Below are positions 16,777 through 24,675 of a stretch of DNA of 64,000 bases, piece by piece. Source of the DNA: Salinicoccus sediminis. Its GTDB lineage: Bacteria > Bacillota > Bacilli > Staphylococcales > Salinicoccaceae. Made by a program: the position numbers and the translations under genes. The notes beneath the pieces were generated by a model. That model was not told where the DNA came from, ran no database searches, and saw only the letters and a program-made list of their open reading frames with translations. Each line of letters opens with the position of its first letter. The first letter of the stretch is position 1. The stretch spans positions 558,001-622,000 of the forward strand of contig NZ_LAYZ01000001.1 in assembly GCF_000986795.1 (NCBI RefSeq), given 5' to 3'.

Positions 16777-18282
16777 CTACAGCATGAAAGGATTGATCGG
16801 TTTCCTGCCAAAATACGACATGATGCTTTTAGTTTCACTGTACAGATCAAGAGTCTCTGCAGAAAGTTCCCTGCCGAATCCGGATTGTTTATATCCTCCG
16901 AACGGAGTGCCGGGGAATGCGGAAAATGGGCAGTTGATCATGACGATGCCCGCTCTGATCTTATCGGCCACACGTTTTGCCTTCCTCGTATCTTCTGTAT
17001 ATATGCTTGATGCCAGACCGTAGATTGTATTGTTTGCCAGACTGACCGCCTCTTTTTCATCACTGAAGCGTGAGATGACGACCACCGGACCGAATATTTC
17101 CTCACGGACCACTGTCATGTCTTCTGTAACGTCAGTGATGATTGTTGGTTGGAGCCAAAACCCGCCTTCATAACCTTCAATGATCAGACGGTTGCCGCCA
17201 TATGCGATGGTCGCCCCTTCCTGTCTCGCGGTTTCTATATATGCTTCAACCGATTCCAGCTGACTCCCATCAATCAGGCTGCCCATGTGCGTTTCTTTAC
17301 TCATGGGATCGCCCATTTTCATCTGCTTCGTCTTTTCAACGAATTGCTCGACGAATGTATCATAAATGCTGTCTTCCACATATATCCGGCTTCTCGCATC
17401 ACAGGATTGACCCGTATTGTTATAGATGCCATAAACGGATGAAGCCACTGCATTTTCCAGCTCTGCATCACCAAAAATGAGCGCCGGGGATTTGCCGCCG
17501 AGCTCCAGTGTCAGCCGCTTCAGTGTCCGGCTTGCTTTATACATGATGTCTTTGCCTGTATCCGTCGATCCGGTGAAGGCGACTTTATCAACCTCGGGAT
17601 GTTCGACGAGATAGTCACCGATCCTGCTGCCGTTCCCCGGCAGTATATTGATCACACCATCCGGGACACCTGCCTCCTGACAGATTTCCCCCAGCACCAG
17701 TGCAGTCAGCGGTGTCAATGATGCGGGTTTTAAAACAATGGTGCATCCTGCAGCGAGTGCAGGTGCGACTTTCCATGCAGCCATCATCAGCGGATAGTTC
17801 CACGGTACAATCTGTGCACATACACCGACCGGTTCTTTTTCGGTATAGTTATGGAACTGGCCGGGCACATCATTCGTTTGGCCGCCGTGATTATAGACAG
17901 CACCCGCATAATATTCGAAATCCTCAACAGCCTGGCTGATCTGTCCGATGGCCGCATTGATTGATTTACCCGAGTTCAGGACTTCGAGCTCAACAAGTTC
18001 TTCGAACCTTTCCCGCATGATTGAAGCAATCCTGTTCAGGATCTTTGCCCGCTTGGACGTCGGGTAGATTTTCCATTTGCTGTTCTCAAAGACATCCTTC
18101 GCCGCCGTCACGGCACGTTCTGCATCCTCCTCTGTCGCCATGGCGACTTTGGCGATGACTTCGCCCGTTGCCGGATTGATGATATCCTTCGTGCCGCCGT
18201 CACTGCTCTCCACCTTTTCACCATTGATGAAAAGTTCATAGAATTCTCTCCTGATGCCGTTTTGCACTTTCACTTCCGTCAT
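16777..18282 (-). CDS. aldehyde dehydrogenase family protein
   Basis: A 501-residue NAD(P)-dependent aldehyde dehydrogenase of the betaine/phenylacetaldehyde dehydrogenase group. Key residues are present: Asn162 in PWNYP, Glu260 in LELGGKSP and the nucleophile Cys294 in TGQSCDARSR. It lies between paaG and paaH. Canonical clusters carry PaaZ, a fusion of an aldehyde dehydrogenase with a MaoC-type hydratase; here only a full-length stand-alone dehydrogenase exists. It may oxidise the C8 semialdehyde made by ring opening, or phenylacetaldehyde (both inference). AGGAGGA precedes the ATG, 13 bases after paaG. Confidence 0.88.
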   Translation of the reverse strand: MTEVKVQNGIRREFYELFINGEKVESSDGGTKDIINPATGEVIAKVAMATEEDAERAVTAAKDVFENSKWKIYPTSKRAKILNRIASIMRERFEELVELEVLNSGKSINAAIGQISQAVEDFEYYAGAVYNHGGQTNDVPGQFHNYTEKEPVGVCAQIVPWNYPLMMAAWKVAPALAAGCTIVLKPASLTPLTALVLGEICQEAGVPDGVINILPGNGSRIGDYLVEHPEVDKVAFTGSTDTGKDIMYKASRTLKRLTLELGGKSPALIFGDAELENAVASSVYGIYNNTGQSCDARSRIYVEDSIYDTFVEQFVEKTKQMKMGDPMSKETHMGSLIDGSQLESVEAYIETARQEGATIAYGGNRLIIEGYEGGFWLQPTIITDVTEDMTVVREEIFGPVVVISRFSDEKEAVSLANNTIYGLASSIYTEDTRKAKRVADKIRAGIVMINCPFSAFPGTPFGGYKQSGFGRELSAETLDLYSETKSIMSYFGRKPINPFML

Positions 18283-18294
18283 TTAAGTATCCTC

Positions 18295-19068
18295 CTATTT
18301 TCCTTTGAATTCCGCTTTTCTTTTTTCCTTGAACGCCATCATGCCCTCACGATGATCTTCGGTCAGACCGCTTAATCTCTGGTATTCACTTTCAATATCC
18401 ATGAATTCCGAAAGCGCCGAATCCGCCACCCTTTTTGTCAGCTGTTTGATCAGTCCGATTGCAATGGACGGCTTTCCGAGCAGATCGTCTATTCTCGCAC
18501 AGCATTCTGTATCAAAAATGTCCTTTTCAAAAACGTCATCGACAAGTCCCAGATCCATTGATTCGCGGGCACTCAGCCTGGGTGAGTACAAAGAAATTTC
18601 CAGAGCTTTCTGCTGTCCGGCCAATTTTGTGAGATGAAAGATATGTCCGCTGTCCGGAACCAGACCGACATTGATGAATGCACTGGTCATCATTGCATCA
18701 TCTCTCATCCATCTCATATCGCATGCCAGTGCAATGCTCATCCCCGCGCCTGCTGCTATTCCATTCACTTTAGCCACAATCAGCTTCTCCGATGTATCAA
18801 TTGCCTGTATCAGCGGTGCATAGAACAAGCGGATCATTTCTCCGTGATCCATGCTTTCATCCACCCCGGTAAGATCCTGCCCGGTTGAAAAAACCTTGCC
18901 TGTCCCTTCGATGGTGATGACCTTGATATCCTCACTTTTCTCAAGCATTCTCAGAGCTTGCCCGGTTTCTTCCAGCATTTCATCATTGAAGGCATTATAT
19001 TTATCCGGACGATTGAAAATAATCTGTCCGATGCCTTCTTCCTGGTTTACAATGATGGTTTCATACAT
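18295..19068 (-). CDS. paaG: PaaG-like ring-1,2-epoxyphenylacetyl-CoA isomerase
   Basis: Crotonase-fold isomerase, 257 residues, converting the phenylacetyl-CoA epoxide to oxepin-CoA and isomerising a later dienoyl intermediate. Assignment rests on the segment INVGLVPDSG: an aspartate (Asp139) stands where hydratases carry glutamate followed by GAGG, as in E. coli PaaG, and the first hydratase glutamate is also absent (AAGAGMSIALACD). It lies three bases after the PaaF-like gene with GGGGGCGG before its ATG. The neighbouring gene order paaF-paaG-...-paaH supports the role. Confidence 0.85.
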   Translation of the reverse strand: MYETIIVNQEEGIGQIIFNRPDKYNAFNDEMLEETGQALRMLEKSEDIKVITIEGTGKVFSTGQDLTGVDESMDHGEMIRLFYAPLIQAIDTSEKLIVAKVNGIAAGAGMSIALACDMRWMRDDAMMTSAFINVGLVPDSGHIFHLTKLAGQQKALEISLYSPRLSARESMDLGLVDDVFEKDIFDTECCARIDDLLGKPSIAIGLIKQLTKRVADSALSEFMDIESEYQRLSGLTEDHREGMMAFKEKRKAEFKGK

Positions 19069-19070
19069 TT

Positions 19071-19853
19071 CTACCGCCCCCTGAATTCAGGTGGTTTCTT
19101 ATCCAAAAACGCCTGCATTCCGATTTTCTGGTCTTCTGTTGAGAACAGCAGATAGAAATTTTTCCTTTCAATCTGCATGCCCGCATACAACGAATGATCC
19201 TGGGCGGCGTTTACGGATTCCTTGATCAGTTTCAAGGCAATCTGCGGCTGCTTTGCAAGTTTTGCCGCCAGTTTGAATACGGTCTCCTCGAGAAGCCTTT
19301 CGTCTGCAAGATGGTTGATGACACCATGGTCATGCAGTGTCTTGGCTGAAATGGTTTCGCCGAGCATTATCCACTCCATCGTCCGCTTCGTACCGGCAAG
19401 TCTGGTCAGTCGCTGGGTGCCGCCTGCCCCCGGCATAGCCCCGATGGTCACTTCCGGGAACCCGAATACTGCATCCCTGGCCGCAACGATCATGTCCGAG
19501 AGGAGCGCCAGTTCAAATCCACCGCCAAATGCATATTTGTGAACGCCGGAAATGACAGGTTTCGTTATTTCAGCCATCCTGTCCCAGATTCTGAACTGGT
19601 CCCGCACCATCACATCCCGCGCATCGGCATCTTTCATTTCACCGATATCCGCACCGCTTGAAAACATTCGTCCCCTTCCCATGACAGTCATGACCTTTAC
19701 ATCCTGATTCCCGTCGAAGCATTCCATGGCATGAAGAATCTCCTCTGTCATCTCAATGGAAATCGCATTGTTCATTTCAGGCCGGTCAAGCCAGATCATG
19801 CCTATACCATCCTTCAGATCGGTACTGATGTTTTTATAGTTACCCATCAGCAT
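19071..19853 (-). CDS. paaF: PaaF-like enoyl-CoA hydratase
   Basis: A 260-residue crotonase with both catalytic glutamates of true hydratases: Glu114 in FGGGFELALLSD and Glu134 in FGFPEVTIGAMPGAGG. In the phenylacetate pathway PaaF hydrates 2,3-dehydroadipyl-CoA to 3-hydroxyadipyl-CoA. The start overlaps the end of the EthD-like gene by 14 bases, and no strong ribosome site is seen, which points to translational coupling. A general short-chain enoyl-CoA hydratase could not be told apart on sequence alone; the cluster gives the name. Confidence 0.82.
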   Translation of the reverse strand: MLMGNYKNISTDLKDGIGMIWLDRPEMNNAISIEMTEEILHAMECFDGNQDVKVMTVMGRGRMFSSGADIGEMKDADARDVMVRDQFRIWDRMAEITKPVISGVHKYAFGGGFELALLSDMIVAARDAVFGFPEVTIGAMPGAGGTQRLTRLAGTKRTMEWIMLGETISAKTLHDHGVINHLADERLLEETVFKLAAKLAKQPQIALKLIKESVNAAQDHSLYAGMQIERKNFYLLFSTEDQKIGMQAFLDKKPPEFRGR

Positions 19854-20148
19854 CTTCGCCGACCATGAAGGTCACCGATTTTCCGGAAAGTGACATCGCA
19901 TCTTTTGCAGATGCCCTGCCCTCATCGGATGAAAGGCCGCTTTTCAATTCATCCATATTGTCATAATACATTTCACAGATGATATAGTACCTGCTCGGAT
20001 TTCCCATCGGGTCCTTGTCATATTTGCTCACCTTGACTTCTTTCAGACCGGGAATCTTCTCAGTCAACGGTATATGTTTGTCGAAGTAATGGGCATCGAA
20101 TGCCTGCTTATCCTCCGGATGTCCGTACATAGCTACAACCTTTACCAT
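19840..20148 (-). CDS. EthD family protein
   Basis: A 102-residue dimeric alpha-beta-barrel-type small protein. The N-terminus VKVVAMYGHPEDKQAFDAHY with DKHIPLTEKIPGLK is the EthD signature (conserved histidine in the H-x-P motif). EthD-like proteins accompany several oxygenase or lactone pathways, and some isomerise or degrade reactive products. Here it lies between paaD and paaF, so it is co-expressed with the epoxidase. A role in handling the epoxide or oxepin intermediate is possible but unproven. GGGGAGAGG precedes the ATG. Confidence 0.82.
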   Translation of the reverse strand: MVKVVAMYGHPEDKQAFDAHYFDKHIPLTEKIPGLKEVKVSKYDKDPMGNPSRYYIICEMYYDNMDELKSGLSSDEGRASAKDAMSLSGKSVTFMVGEDADG

Positions 20149-20162
20149 TTACCTCTCCCCTT

Positions 20163-20666
20163 TTAATGCATATTTGATGATACGAGCTTCATCGCTTCAA
20201 ACGGATTCCGGCAATTTCTGCAGTACAGTATGCTGCGGCATGCCGTCGGTCCGAATATGTTCTCCATCGTCACAAACGTCGATCCGCAATACGGGCAGTC
20301 GACATGCCAGCTGCCGTCCCCTTCAATGAATTCCGGCGGCGGTGCGATCCCGAATTCCTTCAGTCCCCTGATGCCGTCTTCAGTTACCCTGTCGCTCGTC
20401 CACGGCACTGAAAATGTGAATTCGACTTCGGCTGAATCCACACCGTCAAGTTCCAGCAGTGCCGCCGCGCAGTTCTTTTCAATGATCGGAAGCGCAGGGC
20501 ACCCGCTGAATGTAGGCAGCAGCGTCACTTTTATATTTTTATCCGCTACCGCCACTTTATACACCATTCCAAGATCGACGATGGAAACCGTATCGATTTC
20601 CGGATCCTTCACTTCTGCCAGTTTCGAAAGTATCAATTCTTCATCCAAAATTTTTTCAACCTTCAT
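20163..20666 (-). CDS. paaD: PaaD, phenylacetyl-CoA epoxidase accessory protein
   Basis: A 167-residue MIP18/DUF59 family protein needed for maturation or activity of the epoxidase. The N-terminal half has the DUF59 blocks VKDPEIDTVSIVDLGMVY and TFSGCPALPIIE. The C-terminal half has the zinc-ribbon cysteines of PaaD: CPYC, then ACRSILYCRNC. The ATG at 20666 is six bases past GGTGG; an ATG two codons earlier abuts that site. It starts 11 bases after paaC. Confidence 0.92.
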   Translation of the reverse strand: MKVEKILDEELILSKLAEVKDPEIDTVSIVDLGMVYKVAVADKNIKVTLLPTFSGCPALPIIEKNCAAALLELDGVDSAEVEFTFSVPWTSDRVTEDGIRGLKEFGIAPPPEFIEGDGSWHVDCPYCGSTFVTMENIFGPTACRSILYCRNCRNPFEAMKLVSSNMH

Positions 20667-20676
20667 ATACATCCAC

Positions 20677-21498
20677 CTACCATTTTGCCTCCGGCACTGA
20701 GCCGTAGACTTCGTTCATCAGCTCCAATGCATCTTCCAGGTCCCTGGTGTGCCCGCCGAGTCTGCCGTTCTCTTTCTGAGCGTCCGGAAATGAAAACACG
20801 CTGGCCGTCTGACCGAACACCTTTTCCATTTCCTTTCGGAAGCTGTCCTTCATTTCAGCTTCGGGCGCGATATATCCTTTTGCGGTGATATCTTCAGCGT
20901 ACTTTCCAAGATGGAACAGATCGGCGCATTCGCCGTTCACTTTTTCAAGCGCAGCCGTCATGCGCGCTTTTGCATCATCATTTGAATTCATCAGCTCGAT
21001 AAACCATGTCCGCCAGTGCAGCTCATGATAATAAAGTTCCATTGCCGCTTTTGCCGCAACGTCCCTCAGCGGACTGCATGAAGATTGTTTCAACGCATCA
21101 AGTTTCACTTTTTTATGCATATTGTAGTAGAGGTTCCTGACGACATGGTAGGCCCAGTCATACTTTGGTGCATCAAGATACTCGCCTTCGCCATTCCTCT
21201 TTTCTGTGAGGATGCTGTTCCTTCTGTCCGCCGGTTTCCTGAAATGGGCGAGGTCATCCGCATCCCTGCCGCATATGTCCCCGAGCAGCCCATAATACAT
21301 TGAAGCGTGTCCCATCATATCCTGTGAAATCGAAGCCGACGCCACATCCTCTTCGATATGCGGGGCCAGCCCGAGCCATTCCGATGACCTGAATGACAGC
21401 AGATAATCATCATCTGCAAGCTGCTTCAGCAGGTCGGCAAGATATTCCTGATCCGTCTCCGTCAGCCCTTCAAACTTTCCGTTCTCCGTCTTTTCCAT
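20677..21498 (-). CDS. paaC: PaaC, phenylacetyl-CoA 1,2-epoxidase structural subunit
   Basis: Ferritin-like subunit without an active di-iron site that forms the core of the epoxidase with PaaA. At 273 residues it matches PaaC length. Typical blocks are the N-terminal LLKQLADDDYLLSFRSSEWLG, DMMGHASMYYGLLGD, and the ELYYHELHWRTWFIEL helix in the second half. GGAGTG precedes the ATG, which is only four bases after the paaB stop. Order A-B-C-D is the same as in E. coli, but PaaE does not follow. Confidence 0.93.
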   Translation of the reverse strand: MEKTENGKFEGLTETDQEYLADLLKQLADDDYLLSFRSSEWLGLAPHIEEDVASASISQDMMGHASMYYGLLGDICGRDADDLAHFRKPADRRNSILTEKRNGEGEYLDAPKYDWAYHVVRNLYYNMHKKVKLDALKQSSCSPLRDVAAKAAMELYYHELHWRTWFIELMNSNDDAKARMTAALEKVNGECADLFHLGKYAEDITAKGYIAPEAEMKDSFRKEMEKVFGQTASVFSFPDAQKENGRLGGHTRDLEDALELMNEVYGSVPEAKW

Positions 21499-21502
21499 GA
21501 CT

Positions 21503-21838
21503 TCACTCCTTCGCCCATCCCATTATTTCTTTTTCATCCAGCGGGTTCTGTTCGTACTGTCTCCATTTTTTCCTCAGATACCCGTAGCCCTTCGTATTCC
21601 TGTAATCTTTATTATCCAGGCGCTTGAGGGAATGTTTTTTCCCCTCCGATAAAGTAAGTATGTGCTCCCGTCTCACCACCCAGAGGTCAGAGACGGGCTC
21701 CCGCCTCAGGAAGTTCTCCTGGGCCATCACTTTCGCTATTTCATCATTCGGTGCCGTCAGACTGAACTGATGGATGAACTCCTTATCGGGTGCCCTTTTG
21801 GAAAACACTTCATATTCATTGTAAAAAGTGCCGCTCAT
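21503..21838 (-). CDS. paaB: PaaB, phenylacetyl-CoA 1,2-epoxidase subunit
   Basis: A 111-residue PaaB; this small subunit bridges PaaA-PaaC heterodimers into the larger complex. It begins MSGTFYNEYEVFSKRAPDK, and includes the conserved NFLRREPVSDLWVVRREHI segment. The ATG at 21838 has AGGGGGA nine bases upstream; upstream in-frame codons overlap the end of paaA and lack a site. The C-terminal tail (about residues 80-111) is basic and somewhat longer than in E. coli PaaB (about 95 residues). Confidence 0.93.
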   Translation of the reverse strand: MSGTFYNEYEVFSKRAPDKEFIHQFSLTAPNDEIAKVMAQENFLRREPVSDLWVVRREHILTLSEGKKHSLKRLDNKDYRNTKGYGYLRKKWRQYEQNPLDEKEIMGWAKE

Positions 21839-21851
21839 GTATTTATCCCCC

Positions 21852-22796
21852 TTATGCTTCCAATGCCTCACGGACCCAGGCGTTATTTTCATAGGCCGCC
21901 CTCCTCAAGTTGAGACGGTCCTGGCTTTTCGGCCCTTCATTGCCGATGATCTGCTTGAACTCTTTCCAATCCGGCTGCCGGTACTCCCATTTTTTTGTTG
22001 CTTCATCAAATCGGAGTGTATCATCAGGGATTGTCAGGCCGAGCGAATGTATCCTCGGTACATATTTACTGAGGAAGCTCTGTCTCAGTTCCTCGTTCGT
22101 CTTGGTGCGGATCTGGTATTTTATCGTTGCATCCTGTTTTGAACTGCCCGTCGTGTCTTTCGATTCAGGGCCGAAGAACATGAGAAGCGACGGCCACCAG
22201 CGGTCGATTGCATCCTGGAGCATCTTCCTTTGTTCCGGACTGCCTTCCGCCAGAGCCATGATGATGGATTCACCATGCTGGGCATGGAAAACCTCCTCAG
22301 CGCATATGCGTTTTAGGGCGCGTGCATAAGGGCCGTATGATGCCCCAAGCATATTCGTCTGTGTGATGATCGCTGCGCCGTCGACCAGCCAGCCGATCAG
22401 TCCGGCATCCGCCCATGTATGCGTCCTCATATGGAAAACATTGTGGAACTTCAGCCGCTCTTCAAAAAGATCGTCCATTATATCCGCACGGTTCCTGCCG
22501 AGTGGTTTCATCAGATCCTCACTCACCCTGAGCAGCAGCTGCCCATGCCCCATCTCGTCCTGGACTTTCGCCATGATGCCGAGCTTGCGCCCAAGCCCCG
22601 GTGCTTTGGGCACCCATTCCTTCTCAGGCAGCGCCCCCATGATTTCACTGATGCCATGCATTGAGATCAATTTGATCAACACTGTCCGGTATTCGTCGGG
22701 CATCCAGTCATCCATTTCAATCTTGTCACCATCTTCAATCCGTTTCATGAATGCTTCGTACTTGCCACTTTCAGACATATCTGTAACCGCTTCCAT
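21852..22796 (-). CDS. paaA: PaaA, phenylacetyl-CoA 1,2-epoxidase catalytic subunit
   Basis: Di-iron oxygenase subunit that inserts one oxygen atom into the ring of phenylacetyl-CoA. The 314-residue protein keeps the ferritin-like ligand motifs, notably KVQDEMGHGQ (about residues 78-86) and ICAEEVFHAQHGE (about 164-176), the glutamates and histidines of which bind iron. WVPKAPGLGRK and ADAGLIGWLVDGAA are strong PaaA blocks. AAGGGGGCGG precedes the ATG, 12 bases after the ferredoxin gene, so the electron donor and the oxygenase are made together. Confidence 0.95.
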   Translation of the reverse strand: MEAVTDMSESGKYEAFMKRIEDGDKIEMDDWMPDEYRTVLIKLISMHGISEIMGALPEKEWVPKAPGLGRKLGIMAKVQDEMGHGQLLLRVSEDLMKPLGRNRADIMDDLFEERLKFHNVFHMRTHTWADAGLIGWLVDGAAIITQTNMLGASYGPYARALKRICAEEVFHAQHGESIIMALAEGSPEQRKMLQDAIDRWWPSLLMFFGPESKDTTGSSKQDATIKYQIRTKTNEELRQSFLSKYVPRIHSLGLTIPDDTLRFDEATKKWEYRQPDWKEFKQIIGNEGPKSQDRLNLRRAAYENNAWVREALEA

Positions 22797-22808
22797 TTTA
22801 CCGCCCCC

Positions 22809-23063
22809 TTAATAACTTCCGGCATCCGCCGTTACTATCGGCTCCACGCCGGTCTTTATCGAATCCGTCGGGCACCCATCCAGGGCGTCCTCAAGATCGA
22901 AAAGCATGTCCTCATCCTCTATAAGCGCCGTTCCTCTGTTGCCGTCAATGTGTACAAACGCCTTCCTTTCGCCATCGTAATCGAAAATGTCCGGCGCACA
23001 AGCCCCGCATGAACCGCAGGATATGCAGGTTTCCTGATTGACCACCGTATACAGTTTCTCCAT
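22809..23063 (-). CDS. single-cluster [4Fe-4S] ferredoxin
   Basis: An 84-residue ferredoxin very like the Bacillus thermoproteolyticus type. Cysteines 13, 16 and 19 in CISCGSCGAC and the cysteine of CPTDSI form the [4Fe-4S] site; Cys22 is an extra cysteine where the Bacillus protein has alanine. The C-terminal half is acidic, typical for docking to a reductase. Its ATG overlaps the reductase stop (TAATG), and paaA follows 12 bases later. It probably carries electrons from the reductase to PaaA, a job that PaaE does alone in other bacteria (inference). A general housekeeping ferredoxin would be less likely to sit here. Confidence 0.9.
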   Translation of the reverse strand: MEKLYTVVNQETCISCGSCGACAPDIFDYDGERKAFVHIDGNRGTALIEDEDMLFDLEDALDGCPTDSIKTGVEPIVTADAGSY

Positions 23064-24076
23064 TATATTCCCCCCTGGCTTTCATCGATGATGGATGTGG
23101 AATGCTGCGGCTGATGCTTTGCTGCCGGATCGATATGGACTTTCGCACTGGATACTGCGATCGGTGCTTCCCCGAAGCCTGTTGCGATCAGTTTCACTTT
23201 GCCTTCGTAGCTGTTGATGTCACCCACAGCATAGATCCCTTCAATATTGGTCTCCATTTTGGAATTGACCGTGATATCATTCTTTCTGATATCAAGACCC
23301 CAGTCTTTCATGGGACCGAGTGTCGAAGAAAAGCCGAAATTGCAGATGAATTCATCTCCGTCCACTTCTATTTCCATCTCCTCCTTCGCATGCTTCAGGG
23401 TGATTGAACATAGCTTCTCAGAAGCTTCGAACGCAGCCGGCTGAAACGGTGTCAGAAGATTCACCGAAGAATCCTTCAGCTCCTGGACGCTTGCTTCATG
23501 TGCACGGAAACGATCCCGCCGGTGGACCAGCGTCACCGATTTCGCTGTATCATTGAGCATCAGGCTCCAGTCCACAGCAGAGTCCCCGCCTCCGAATATC
23601 ACAACGTCCTTATCACGGAAATGCTCAATATCTTTCACGAAATAATGAAGGTTTATCCCTTCATATTCCTCTATATTCGGGAGCTTCATACGCTTAGGCT
23701 CAAAAGAACCATTGCCGCCGGCAATGATGATCGTCCTGGTATGGAAAACCTGATCATTTTCCGATTCTATGATGAAAGTGTCCTCCACCGTCCTGTTGAT
23801 GCTGATAATATTCGTTTCCAGTGATACGTCCACATCAAAGCGGTTCATCTGCTCTTCAAGGTTCAAAACGATATCTTTAGCCTTCTCTCCCGGGAAACCG
23901 GGAATGTCATAAATATACTTTTCAGGGTAAAGCGTCGCCAGCTGCCCGCCCATCTCAGGGAGACTGTCCACCAGATGCACTTTCATTGATCTGAGGCCGG
24001 CATAGAATGCGGTAAACATGCCGACAGGGCCGGCTCCGATAATCGTCGTATCATAAATCTCCATTTCTTCTGTCAC
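23063..24076 (-). CDS. ferredoxin-NADP reductase (YumC type, thioredoxin-reductase-like)
   Basis: FAD enzyme of 337 residues that reduces ferredoxin with NAD(P)H. It matches YumC of B. subtilis closely by eye: FAD motif TIIGAGPVGMFTAFYAG, GQLATLYPEKYIYDIPGFP, NAD(P)-binding FGGGDSAVDWSLML, and GIYAVGDINSYEGKVKLIATGFGEAP near the C-terminus. The redox CxxC of thioredoxin reductases is absent, as expected for this class. It is the first gene of the paa operon. The GTG at 24076 has AAGGGG eight bases upstream; a GTG two codons earlier is too close to that site and an ATG at 24064 is too far. Confidence 0.92.
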   Translation of the reverse strand: MTEEMEIYDTTIIGAGPVGMFTAFYAGLRSMKVHLVDSLPEMGGQLATLYPEKYIYDIPGFPGEKAKDIVLNLEEQMNRFDVDVSLETNIISINRTVEDTFIIESENDQVFHTRTIIIAGGNGSFEPKRMKLPNIEEYEGINLHYFVKDIEHFRDKDVVIFGGGDSAVDWSLMLNDTAKSVTLVHRRDRFRAHEASVQELKDSSVNLLTPFQPAAFEASEKLCSITLKHAKEEMEIEVDGDEFICNFGFSSTLGPMKDWGLDIRKNDITVNSKMETNIEGIYAVGDINSYEGKVKLIATGFGEAPIAVSSAKVHIDPAAKHQPQHSTSIIDESQGGI

Positions 24077-24097
24077 ATTCACGTCCCCTTTTATAAC

Positions 24098-24115
24098 ATT
24101 ATAAAAATTTATAAT
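24098..24115. repeat. AT-rich inverted repeat in the paa leader
   Basis: ATTATAAA and TTTATAAT flank two bases, between the paa promoter and the reductase gene. It may be part of the 5' leader or an operator; AT-richness makes chance possible. Confidence 0.35.
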
Positions 24116-24134
24116 TATTAACTGTTATAAACAA

Positions 24135-24163
24135 ATAGTAAAAAACTTCACCGGGGAAGTCAA
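24135..24163 (-). promoter_or_regulatory. promoter of the paa operon
   Basis: On the minus strand TTGACT (24158-24163) and TACTAT (24135-24140) are exactly 17 bases apart, about 60 bases before the reductase start. This is the only good sigma-A promoter seen at the head of the 14-gene unit. Confidence 0.75.
24145..24160. promoter_or_regulatory. candidate PaaX operator
   Basis: ACTTC-N6-GAAGT forms an inverted repeat (ACTTCACCGGGGAAGT) overlapping the -35 and spacer of the paa promoter, the place a repressor would bind. E. coli PaaX uses a different TGATTC-based repeat, so the assignment is an inference from position. Confidence 0.45.
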
Positions 24164-24181
24164 GGAATTGCATTGAAATAA

Positions 24182-24209
24182 TTGAATTATTACAAATTTC
24201 ATATAGAAT
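24182..24209 (+). promoter_or_regulatory. promoter of the paaI-type gene
   Basis: TTGAAT (24182-24187) and TAGAAT (24204-24209) are 16 bases apart, 64 bases before the TTG start. It diverges from the paa promoter, with 19 bases between the two -35 boxes. Confidence 0.55.
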
Positions 24210-24273
24210 AAAATTTATATAACAACAATATCAATGTTTTACCCAACACAGTTATCTATAAGGAGGGACGACC

Positions 24274-24675
24274 TTGGATCTGAGGAACGTTGTCAGAAAA
24301 GAGACATCTGCACCGCCGTGCGATCACTACCTGAACGTCAGTGTGAAAGAAGCGTCAGAAGGAAAAAGCCGAGGAATATGGACAGTGACTGATGAAATGA
24401 TCAATGGCAATGGTGTTGCCATGGGCGGCTTTTCAGGTGCAGCTGCCGACATCATGTTTGCCTATGCGATAAGTTCACAGCTTGAAATGGATGAGGGATT
24501 TGCGAGCATCAATCTGAATACCACATTTCTCAAGCCAGTTATCAGAGGAGAGGTCGAAATTTTGTGCCGGATACACAAAAAAGGACGGACTGCAGCATAC
24601 GGCAGAGCCACACTCATGCAGAATGGAAAAACAGTGGCGGAAGCCACATCGTCAATCATGATCATAAAAAAATGA
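24274..24675 (+). CDS. paaI: PaaI family hotdog thioesterase
   Basis: A 133-residue hotdog-fold acyl-CoA thioesterase. PaaI is thought to free CoA trapped in phenylacetyl-CoA or hydroxylated dead-end products. Family features are NGNGVAMGGFSGAAADIMFAYA (the loop with the catalytic Asn/Gly-Gly and Asp region) and NTTFLKPVIRGEV. The start is a TTG with AGGAGGG six bases upstream. It is transcribed away from the paa operon, sharing its control region, and ends at a terminator shared with tyrS. Divergent placement would let it respond to the same PaaX signal. Confidence 0.85.
   Translation: MDLRNVVRKETSAPPCDHYLNVSVKEASEGKSRGIWTVTDEMINGNGVAMGGFSGAAADIMFAYAISSQLEMDEGFASINLNTTFLKPVIRGEVEILCRIHKKGRTAAYGRATLMQNGKTVAEATSSIMIIKK

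Noticed and set aside
22809-24076. Frameshifted or split PaaE
   Set aside because: Both proteins are full length with complete motifs of other families: a YumC-type reductase and a [4Fe-4S] ferredoxin, with no [2Fe-2S] domain.
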